Shown here piece after piece: positions 13,801 through 25,800 of a DNA stretch of 62,000 nucleotides. Source of the DNA: Symsagittifera roscoffensis (taxonomy: Eukaryota; Xenacoelomorpha; Acoela; Convolutidae); contig NC_087068.1 in NCBI RefSeq assembly GCF_963678635.1, forward strand, positions 5,795,563 to 5,857,562, given 5' to 3'. Both the position numbers and the translations under genes were made by a program. The notes beneath the pieces were generated by a model. That model was not told the DNA's origin, did no database searches, and was given only the letters and a program-made list of their open reading frames with translations. Positions within the stretch are counted from its first letter, which is position 1. Each line of letters starts with the position of its first letter.

Positions 13801-16800
13801 GGAAAGATTTTGAATAGTTTCAAACATCAAAAAAATCACGATTGAACGATTTTCAGTATAATTAGTGATTCATGTTTTTGTTTGAATTTTGGAATTATTT
13901 GAAGCAACGATCTAATCTCGATTCAGAAGGCTTTTACAAAAGTTTATCACTCGAACCTTTATTTCGGTATCTTATTTTGTGTGGTAAAACAAAAAACATT
14001 CACATACATATTTCCTTCCCACTTTGTGGTCGGAGTGCAAATCAATCAATTTTAATAATGCACCCAAATTATATCTAATTTCTGATTTGACGGGTTAGGC
14101 GGTGGCAACGCATGTCAGCTTCACGCCTCAACCTAGCACCATCTTGCCAACACCGTCACTGGGAATGTTTTAAAGGAAATCCGATACAAGACCAAAATGA
14201 TTTGAAAAGATATCAGATTTGATAATTACTTCCAACTCAGATCAACAAAGATTCAAAGCAATGTATCTTGAATACAACAAAGCAATTTCTTACAACAAAG
14301 CAAAGCATAAGATCGTTGCCAAAAAAAAACAGACGAATTTCAGGTCAGACTGACCCAATTAAGTTATTTGCCTAGCGTTATATGTTGACCAAAACTGGCT
14401 TTCGCTAAATCAAAACTTCAATGTTTTAAAGGCAATGAATGCCAGCCTCTCAATGAAAGTTCTCGTAAGCGTAGGGGAGTAAGCGTGTTTTTTATATAAA
14501 ATGTGGAAAAACATTGAAATATTACGAACATTCAATTATTAAACGTCAAAATTACAATGAAAAACCAACAAAAAACAAATTTTACGAGTGTTTATGTTCC
14601 TCACAGTGCCGTAAGAAGTCAGACGGTCCTGACAATCGAAAATATTCTGGATGAATATCTAATAACAACATCTAAATGTACAAATCATTTGTTTGTGTCG
14701 ACGTTATTTTTAATTTATACGAAAAAGCAAAAGACTTTCCACACTGATAAGAATACAAAATGAAAACAATCATTTCCTTCAAAAAGGAAAACTAGCAACC
14801 AGAGAAACTAGGATCTTCAACTTTAAATCTGATCATTATGGAGTGATTTGCAATGCAACATCTCAAAAAAGTGAAAAAGAATCACTTATTTTTAAAATCC
14901 GACCATGGTACAAATTTAAACTTTTCGACCGTTTTCGGAAGAACTATGCAAATCGGTATATAAAAATTTTTTGATTTTGAAACAAAAATGAACCGAGTGG
15001 TATTTGCAGAGCTTTTTTAAAGGAAAAATTCAGAATCAACTTTGAATCTTCTTTATTCGAAACAACGTCAATTAGAAAATGTTGAAGCACTGGATTCATA
15101 ATGATGTGAAAACTGCATAAGAAACACCAGTCAAGAAGTTTTTTATCAAGCCGGAACCACCGAGGCCAGGAGTAAATTTGAATCTTAGCTCGTTATCTGC
15201 TGAGGCTGAGTTCGTTATCTGCTGAGTCAGAAAAAAAAGAAAACTTTATCCTAACAAATTGCAAATGGATTTCAATTATCCCAGCAGAGAATGTTTAACG
15301 ACTTGTCTCCGGGTGCCAGTGACACACGGACTCCAAATCGTGGGCCTACTCAGTATAAAAATTGACCTCGCACAGTTAGGCATTGGTTGAGAGTTTGCGT
15401 GAGTTTGCGTTCAAACTTTTCAACCCCATAACCTAAAACAAAGTGTCGCAAGCGATAGATCTATTTAACTTTAAGCTCAGTCCGGATCGAGATCTTGCGC
15501 TCAAAAACGGATTATAAATTTAGCAGTTTGAGTGGTTTTTAAGCAAAATACGAACTTTTTCAGCAATTTAAGCAGTTTCACAGCAAGGTTTTTTATAAAA
15601 AAAATTCCGGGGGGGGGGGGGGGGGGTGGTGAAGTGGTTACATTTACGGCTCTCAAACGAAAGGTCGGATGTTTGAAGCCCACCATGCTCCGTAGTCGTT
15701 GCTTCAGGGCGAGGCACTACCACTCATCCCAGAAAATAACCAATAAAAATTGAATGCAGTTCTTAAGCAGGGAACAACAGCGGTTCTCCGTAACGAGCTG
15801 TACAGCCCGTATGTTGGTCCTTTCACTCGTGGATAAATGATCTTAATTAATTCAACTAAGTTTCAGAGTTTTTCCAGCAAGATTTTAGCCATTTGGGCAT
15901 CAATAGGGCACCATTAACTTTCAGATAGTATCCGTCTGGCTTATCATGCAACTGTCTTTTGTGTTTTCTGTTAGGATTCGGAGGGGAGGACGGCACTGAT
16001 CACGTCTGTGGTGTCGATCCCGGAGATCAGGACTCGGACCAAGATGGTGGCGATGATCTGCGACAAGGGCGGAGACACTGACATACAGGACAACCACGGA
16101 GGCACTGCACTCTACTACGCCTGTCAGCTGCGAGCCAACGAACTAGTCAAAATACTCAGTCAGTCAATCAAGCAACAACTTTCATAATTTATTGTAACTG
16201 TTATCTAATCATATTCAGGGGCGGATCTAAGATTTTCTCGAGGGGGGGGGGGGGGGGGGGGGGGCGGATTTTCGAAAAATTTTCGAAAATTTTGTCCTTT
16301 TTTTTAGGTCGACCAAATTCAAATTGATTTTCTGAGCTCTCCCAAACCACTATAAAGACCAGGAAAATTTTTGAAAAAAGGCGTTTTAAGGCACTTTTTA
16401 AAAATTTTTGACAAAAAAAGATCGTGTTTTTTCGGCGCGCGCTCCCCCTCAAAATTAGTATTTATTGGCGCCTAAGGCGGTTTAGAAAAATTTAGGGGTC
16501 CGTCAGCCAAAAATGGATATCTCAAAATAGTTCAAAGGGGGGACCCTTTGGGTCGGTAGGGGGTCGAATCCCTGAGGGGGGCGTCCTCCTCCCCCCCCCC
16601 CCTAAATCCGCTACTGATCATATTGCAAAAACACAATAGCAACAAGGGTACCTAGTAACGAATATCCTCCTATAAAAAATTAAATCAATGCTTAAGCATA
16701 TCAAATATTTGTACCTAGTAACGAATATCCCCCTTCCGCAGCAAGAGGGGGTATATAGTTAAAGAGATCCAAACAAGCCATATCTTACAGTGTTACACGA

Positions 16801-19800
16801 CAGCTTTTTTCATGCTAAGCACGCTTCATTTTGCAGAAACTTACCAAGTAATTAGCGCGTCACACACTACACTGTCAAGATAATGTAGTCTAATTACCTC
16901 ACACTCTGTAGAGCCAAGCGTTTTCAGAGAAACTGGAAACAGTCAAAGTTAATCAATTGAACAATATCTCATCCTTTACGCTTCAAATCATAGCAACTTA
17001 ATTCGAGTAACGCGAAGCTACTAGCGAGTCGTGAAATGAGTATGATGTACTGGAATTATGTTGGTATGGTATGTGACGTTAGTTGGTTGCGTTTGTGGGT
17101 AATTGAACATGTTGGTTACCAATTTATCTGAAAATGGTGGCCAATTTTCAGGGTGCATAGACGTTTTCCCCAATTTTGAACCGGTGCATACACATTTTTG
17201 TCCTTGACAAAACAGCCCAAAATTATAGAGTTTTACCAGACATTTTTGTTCCAAACAGAATTGTCCGAAATTTTATGGAAATAATTTCTTTGATTTGATC
17301 TTGTGATCTTTTATGCTTTGTTCTTTTGAGCTTGTGTGATTGATCTGTAGTTAGATTTCATGCACACCGTAAGCCATATAACAGTCAACATGAAATAAAA
17401 CTTTCAAGAACTATTAGAAAGAACAGCGCGTTTGGCCGAGCAGCGAAGTCACAGATTTCAAGATCAAAAATTCGAAAGTTCAAATCTCAGGTCCGAAAAA
17501 AGTTTTTGTAATTTGGTCAAAATTTGAAACTGAAACACCAAAAAACGTGTAAACAAGGTCAAAGTCAAACTGGACTGACTCAGTTGAGCCAAAAAGAATA
17601 GGATGGAAGAAACTTGATTACATTGATCATTTGGCCGTTTCAAAACGAGTCTAGCACAAATTTGAATTTTTTTGGGAAAAAGTTCAAACTAGAAAATTTT
17701 ATTGAAAATTCTAGCTTTACAAGGCTAGCCTTAGAAAAAAAATTACTTGGAATCATAGTTTGCTGATGCTGCTTCACCTTTTTAGGAAACTCGGAAGTTT
17801 ACTTGGGTCGTGGGCAGCAGCTAATGCGGAAATTTTTTTGTCAAGTTTGACATAAAGAGAATTTTATAACGTGATAATTCCTGCCCGGCACACATTTTGC
17901 GTCCTGGAAAATAAATGGTGGTTGCCTGGCGTTCACGAGTTTTTTGAAGTTGCTGTTCCACCTTCAACAGCATTTTTGGTTTTGGGAAGCCCGGTTACAA
18001 AATTTGGTGACAATTTCAGCTGTCAATGTCGAGTCTGTGATTTTGACGTGCTCCATTCGCCGAGAGCCGATCAATATAATTGTCCTCAGAGTAGTTGATG
18101 ATCGGGAGGGCTGTATCAGATCAAGACAAGTCTTCTGAAGAGTTTCAAAAGTAGTAAAATAATCACTTATTGACAGGAAAGGGGTACTTAGTAGCATTCG
18201 GACTTCCTCGCAGAATTCTGGATCTGGTTTTTAGTCGTTGGTACTCCCACCAGACAGAATGAATGTGACGCCAGACGCTGTGGTACATATGGAAATTGTA
18301 GTATTCTAATTGTATGTTTTCGGATATTCAAGTAAAGGCAATGTGAGAGCTATTTCAAAACCAATGGTTGCTCATTTGGGAGAATCTATATCGAAAAAGA
18401 TCAAAAGGCGATTATAGGGATCTTCTTTCTGGCCTGGAAGTATGCATACTCAATGGGAATCAGAATTTCCTCGACTGATGCATGGATGGTGTATATCTGA
18501 TAGAACACGCTACGGGTCGTAGAAAAGGTGCCAATTCAGAGCCATCATCGAGTCCTGGAAGAGTGGTGAAAACCACTACTTGCTTGGAATCATTAGGTCC
18601 AGTGTCAAAAAGAAGGAAACGATCGCCGCTTTCAGCAATCTGGCGGTTCAAATCAGTTTAAAAATTGGGTTTGTTTTTCCTGTTTTTTTCTGATAACGGT
18701 CCTCTGGTCGGCCAAATAGCTCGAGATTACTGCTGGAGTCTCTCTGTTGATATCTCTTTGGACGAAAAGAATTTTTTGAAGTGGTGGAACGAATTGTAAA
18801 ACACGAGTAGTCATCTGCAACAACAGCTCGTGTTTTATGAACTGTTCTGAATTTTCGTTTTGAAACATAGGCTGGATCTGGAAAATGACTGTGATCGTTT
18901 TTGATAGTGACGTTCTCTTGGAAAGTGCGCACACGGCCATTGCATTTAGATAAAACACATCGCCACGAAATTGAGGTGTCTGTTAATGTTCGATGTTTGA
19001 AATATGCCAAGTGCCACGTTGTTTAATTTGCCATAAGTGTTTCCATTGTAAACACGAACTCGAAAGCAATAGCAATGAATTATAATCTCTCGTGTCTACG
19101 TCTGGTAAGCAAAATTATCAATCAAGCAATAATTGTCAGGTATTTGTAATGTATTTGAGTCCTGTTTTAGTTTTGTCTCTTATATGCTGCTCAAAGTAAA
19201 CTCTGGTCTGATTTCTCAGTTGCGTGGTCTTGTCAATTTAATCCTTCCTATTGAGAGCTTATCAAATTAATCCGGTCATTAATTAGTGTGGCAAAAATCC
19301 GGAAAATTTTTGGACAATTTTGTCTGAAAACTGATTGTCCCTGCCAATTTTTGCATTTTGGACTGCTTTTCCGGGCTATAAATGTCCTGGACACAAATTT
19401 CCAGACTCACTTTAATCCACCCTTCTGAAAATGTTTTCAAGATCATCATTACATCTTCTAAAAATTCATTCTAGAGTACTTGCACAATTGTGCTACGTAT
19501 CTTTGATCTTGGGACGACACACTTGAGACTATCTGTTTATCTGCTGCTATATGAAAAACAAATCATGTAGGTAAAATATACAAATTGCATTGTTTTTGCA
19601 AATAAAAAGCCATTATTGCCAGGATCTCGCAAAAAGGATGGGAGTATTGCAAAAAAGCTACAAGACAGTAGTCCTACGCAGAAATTGCGGCAAGAATCTT
19701 GCAAGGTTTATATTCCAAGAGCACTAGGGTATTCATGTTCTTCTGTTGGCAGCTCGTACAAAAAGACAATTGGCAACTAATTTTGAACCATAAAGGCCAT

Positions 19801-22800
19801 TGGGTTCAGCAACTTTGAGAAAATCTGAGAATTGGTTTTTGGCCATGTTTTTGTAGGTTTTAAAACATGCAGGTGTAAGAGCATTTTTCTGAGCTTAATC
19901 GCGTTAAACGCATGGCTTTTTCAAGAAAGGCTGCTTTTAGTTGGTCGAAAATTGATGTTTTATAAACAACCGGAGAGCCTTCGGGCGGAGGGGGAGGGGG
20001 GGGGGGGGTTAAATTGCTAATGGGGGAGGGGAGACCATCAACCCCACAAAACTGCCATTTCTCGTTGGTATTTTGTTAATACACTTTCAAGCCCGCCTGT
20101 AAGGGTGTCAAGTTATTTAAACGTGAATCACACATTTGAAGCAAATGACATCGAAACAAATGACAGAGTAGTAACAAGATAGGGGATCTATTTTACAATC
20201 CCCACTAAAGTATCTTCTAAAGAATCTCTACTCCTATAAATTATTACAGTAAATTAGCACAAAGCTTTCTATTGAGAGAAAAAAGAGCTTTATGTGATAG
20301 CAAAAAAAGGAATTTTAATTTTGCTGCAATCTCATTGGTCGAAAACTCGACTAACTAAGCAATCTTTCCTCTTTCTTGGAAAGATGATGGTTAAGTAAAT
20401 GCAGATTGGGTTGTGGTGCTTTACAAGTTGTCAACGAAAGTTCCGAGCACTCAGCTATCATTTCAAAGGTTATAATGAGGACCAGGGTCGGAGCTCGGAT
20501 TTTCTCGAGAGGGGGGGGGGAGTCGGATTTTCAAAAAATTTTCGAAAATTTTGACGACCTTTTTTGGTCGTCCAAATTGATTTTCCGAGCACTCCTAAAG
20601 CACTAAAAAGACGCTGTATTGGCCACAGGCAAACTTTTTGAAAAACAGTTCAATAAAAGCCGTTTTTAGGAACTTTTTGGAAAATTTTGACAGAAAAACG
20701 CGTTTTTTTTGCGCGCACCCCCTCAAAGTTAGTATATATTGGCGCCCAAGGCGTCTTTAAAAAATTTTAGGGGTCAGTACAAAAATGGATTTCTTAAAAA
20801 GTACCAAAGGGGGACCCTTTGGGTCGGAAAGGGGTCGAATCCCTGAGCAGGGGGCGTCCGCCCTCCCCGTCCCCTCCCCCCTAAATCCGCTCCTGATGAG
20901 GACATTGGAAAAAATCAAAAGGAGCTACAACGCTGGTCTTGGGCCTTTTAAATTTAGTTTTTACTTGTTAAAGCAATGTAAAATGTATTGCTGTGATTGT
21001 TTTATTTCGCCAAACCTATCATTAAGAGAAAACGGAATTACGGCTTTGAAGAGGAAAGTATGAAAGTTGTCAATTTTTGTAATATTTTTTGTCATCATCG
21101 GGGTAACTTTTTGGAAACTGAAAGTGGTACATTTGATATATCACACGACTGCGTTCTTGGCAGAGCCTGATTTCTCGAAAAAAAAAATCCGACAAATGTA
21201 AATACAATGGAATGGATCTTAATTCATCATAGCAATGTTTGGCGAGCATTAGGAATCGCTAAGGCACCATTTAAGCAGATGCAAACAAACTTTACCTAAT
21301 TCTTCAAATCTAGTGCATTTTACTTAGAGCAAAACAAAGCCTATTTTCTTGTATTTTTAGAAGCAATTAGTTTTTGAAATTTAATTTATTTTTTGAAATG
21401 GCATGAACTCATATTCACGATTACACTCAACATAATTTCAATCCAATTCGTTTTAATTTTAAAAAAACATTTAAGTTTAATTTAAAAAATCAGTTTTTAC
21501 GTGTTGAAAGCAAAAAAGCAGTAATATTGGTCTCACTACCATCCAATTGCTTTTTATGTTTTTATTGTGAAAAAAAAGTGCAAAAATGTTTTTTATCCTG
21601 ATCTCTGGATGTTTTTTCTTCAGTTGGTAAATATACTTTTTTCTGATGACAAACATTTCATCGAGATAAGAAAACTTCTCACCACTGGGAAAAGAAAAGA
21701 AAAAGGTATAAATTTATCAGTGGCGTGCGAAAGAAATTTTTGAATGTCAATGTCATATTTTTATCTGCTGCTATATGAAAAACAAATCATGTAGGTAAAA
21801 TATACAAATTGCATTGTTTTTGCAAATAAAAAGCCATTATTGCCAGGATCTCGCAAAAAGGATGGAAGTATTGCAAAAAAGCTACAAGACAGTAGTCCTA
21901 CGCAGAAATTGCGGCAAGAATCTTGCAAGGTTTATATTCCAAGAGCACTAGGGTATTCATGTTCTTCTGTTGGCAGCTCGTACAAAAAGACAATTGGCAA
22001 CTAATTTTGAACCATAAAGGCCATTGGGTTCAGCAACTTTGAGAAAATCTGAGAATTGGTTTTTGGCCATGTTTTTGTAGGTTTTAAAACATGCAGGTGT
22101 AAGAGCATTTTTCTGAGCTTAATCGCGTTAAACGCATGGCTTTTTCAAGAAAGGCTGCTTTTAGTTGGTCGAAAATTGATGTTTTATAAACAACCGGAGA
22201 GCCTTCGGGCGGAGGGGGAGGGGGGGGGGGTTAAATTGCTAATGGGGGAGGGGAGACCATCAACCCCACAAAACTGCCATTTCTCGTTGGTATTTTGTTA
22301 ATACACTTTCAAGCCCGCCTCTAAGGGTGTCAAGTTATTTAAACGTGAATCACACATTTGAAGCAAATGACATCGAAACAAATGACAGAGTAGTAACAAG
22401 ATAGGGGATCTATTTTACAATCCCCACTAAAGTATCTTCTAAAGAATCTCTACTCCTATAAATTATTACAGTAAATTAGCACAAAGCTTTCTATTGAGAG
22501 AAAAAAGAGCTTTATGTGATAGCAAAAAAAGGAATTTTAATTTTGCTGCAATCTCATTGGTCGAAAACTCGACTAACTAAGCAATCTTTCCTCTTTCTTG
22601 GAAAGATGATGGTTAAGTAAATGCAGATTGGGTTGTGGTGCTTTACAAGTTGTCAACGAAAGTTCCGAGCACTCAGCTATCATTTCAAAGGTTATAATGA
22701 GGACCAGGGTCGGAGCTCGGATTTTCTCGAGAGGGGGGGGGGGGGAGTCGGATTTTCAAAAAATTTTCGAAAATTTTGACGACCTTTTTTGGTCGTCCAA

Positions 22801-25800
22801 ATTGATTTTCCGAGCACTCCTAAAGCACTAAAAAGACGCTGTATTGGCCACAGGCAAACTTTTTGAAAAACAGTTCAATAAAAGCCGTTTTTAGGAACTT
22901 TTTGGAAAATTTTGACAGAAAAACGCGTTTTTTTGCGCGCACCCCCTCAAAGTTAGTATATATTGGCGCCCAAGGCGTCTTTAAAAAATTTTAGGGGTCA
23001 GTACAAAAATGGATTTCTTAAAAAGTACCAAAGGGGGACCCTTTGGGTCGGAAAGGGGTCGAATCCCTGAGCAGGGGGCGTCCGCCCTCCCCGTCCCCTC
23101 CCCCCTAAATCCGCTCCTGATGAGGACATTGGAAAAAATCAAAAGGAGCTACAACGCTGGTCTTGGGCCTTTTAAATTTAGTTTTTACTTGTTAAAGCAA
23201 TGTAAAATGTATTGCTGTGATTGTTTTATTTCGCCAAACCTATCATTAAGAGAAAACGGAATTACGGCTTTGAAGAGGAAAGTATGAAAGTTGTCAATTT
23301 TTGTAATATTTTTTGTCATCATCGGGGTAACTTTTTGGAAACTGAAAGTGGTACATTTGATATATCACACGACTGCGTTCTTGGCAGAGCCTGATTTCTC
23401 GAAAAAAAAATCCGACAAATGTAAATACAATTGAATGGATCTTAATTCATCATAGCAATGTTTGGCGAGCATTAGGAATCGCTAAGGCACCATTTAAGCA
23501 GATGCAAACAAACTTTACCTAATTCTTCAAATATAGTGCATTTTACTTAGAGCAAAACAAAGCCTATTTTCTTGTATTTTTAGAAGCAATTAGTTTTTGA
23601 AATTTAATTTATTTTTTGAAATGGCATGAACTCATATTCACGATTACACTCAACATAATTTCAATCCAATTCAGTTTAATTTAAAAAAAAACATTTAAGT
23701 CTAATTTAAAAAATCAGTTTTTACGTGTTGAAAGCAAAAAAGCAGTAATATTGGTCTCTCTACCATCCAATTGCTTTTTATGTTTTTATTGTGAAAAAAA
23801 AGTGGAAAAATGTTTTTTATACTGATCTCTGGATGTTTTTTCTTCAGTTGGTAAATATACTTTTTTCTGATGACAAACATTTCATCGAGATAAGAAAACT
23901 TCTCACCACTGGGAAAAGAAAAGAAAAAGGTATAAATTTATCAGTGGCGTGCGAAAGAAATTTTTGAATGTCAAATCTTTCTAATTTTTTTTGTTCTGAT
24001 GAAACCTGTTGTGATTTATTTTTAGTATCTTATAATGACCTTCGGTATTTTAATTAATACCAGTGTAGTTACGACCATCGGTCGATATGAACGGAAGTTC
24101 AGTTGTCCTTTTTAACGTTCTTAATTCAACTACTTCCTTTTAACGTTTTAACCTTTAAGCTTATGTACATACTTTGTACATATAGAACGATAGAATTAGA
24201 ATAGTTTTTTATGGCGCAGTCAAATGATTCGAACGTGCGTGGAATTCCCCCCTTTTGGCCTAATCACACTCTAGAGCCACCGCATGCTTGCACCCAATGG
24301 AGCGACCAATTCCAATTGGCGATCATTGCGAAAGAAAATCTGGAGTTAGAGAGCCTACATGGACCAGAGATACCGGAGACGCAAATTCCAATTTTGGAAC
24401 AAGCAACAGGCAGCGAGTCGGACGCGGAAAAAGCTAACAGAGAGAGCAGGAACAAAAGCACAATGAAACAGTATGAATCCGCAGAAGAGAAACGGATCAA
24501 CGAAGAGAAGAGGAAATTTAATGGAATGAGACGAACGGAGGCGGACAAGAAACTGCCATCAATTTTATTTCTAGCCCTAGTGAGCGAAGGAAAAAGAGTT
24601 TTTACACAAAAGAAGCCGAGAGTCAAGATTCTAGCAATATCGTTCTCTGAGTTCTGGACTCTACTAGACGCAGCATTTAACAAACCGCCCAATACTACGT
24701 TCGAAAGATATAAACTACTAAATCGAAAGCAAAAAGATCGTGAGTCGTACGAACAATTCTGGGAAGCACTGACGGACCTAGCCAGCACGTGCAACATCAA
24801 GGAATCTGACGAGGCGGAATGGATAAGGGATATCTTCATTTGCAAGATGAAGAACACAGACACCCAGAGGAAGCTACTTTCAGCTACCATAAGCCCGTCG
24901 GAAGCACTTAACCAAGCCCTAATCGACGAAAAGGGATAATTTAACCACCAGAAACTGACAAATATGTCACGGTCATCGACCAACGGGACAACTTTTAAAT
25001 CTTTTAGTAACCACAATCATATCAAAAAGGAACCAAGTTTAAACATCGAAAGGAGTAACTCGTGCATGAAATGCGGAAATACATTTACAAAAGGGCACTT
25101 AAACGTTTGCCCAGCGAAGGACATAACCCGTAAAAACTGTAATTATAAGGGACACTTCGCCAAATTATGTAAATCACGCAATAAGAGACCAACTGTAAAT
25201 ACTGTATCAGATAATTACGTAAATACTGAGAATTGTACATACACACCTCCGGAAAACTCGTGGATGGAAGAAAAAGAATCGTGCGACGTTATAAATGCGT
25301 GGAATGAGTACGGACAGAGCGACGATGACGATTTCTCGGTGTTGAGCGTCAGAACTATTTACGACAATAATGGTCTCGAAACAAAGAAACTCCTGAACCT
25401 AGGCATCGGCTGGGACATGATTGTAAACATGAACATACCTGTAGATTCAGCAAGCCCTGTAAGTTTTTTAAAACAGAATAAACTACACGAAATTAAAGTA
25501 AAATACCCGAACCTCAAGATACACCCAGTGGAGAAAAGAATAAAAGACCTATACTGCGGATTCACCAATGATACGATCAATATTTTGGGAAAAATAATTA
25601 TCAGAACACAGTCCAATGGGTGGATCAACGAAGAAACCCCATTCTTCATAACCGGCGGACACGAGCGAAACATATTGGGGAACGACAATTTACCCAAACT
25701 GGGCATAGAAATAACGCAGAGGAAATGCCCCCAACCAATCTGCATGGTCAATCAACCCACACTCGAGAGTGAGTACAAAAACTTACATTTTTATCAGACA

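Noticed and set aside
15625-15695. Functional tRNA gene
   Set aside because: The A and B boxes are only approximate and the arms do not close; the non-tRNA body points to a SINE.
19832-23287. Identical ORF pairs in the 2.2-kb duplication
   Set aside because: They span homopolymer G tracts and MITE sequence, show no domain, and match only because the DNA is duplicated.
24264-25016. 250-codon minus-strand ORF
   Set aside because: It is the antisense shadow of the gypsy gag region.
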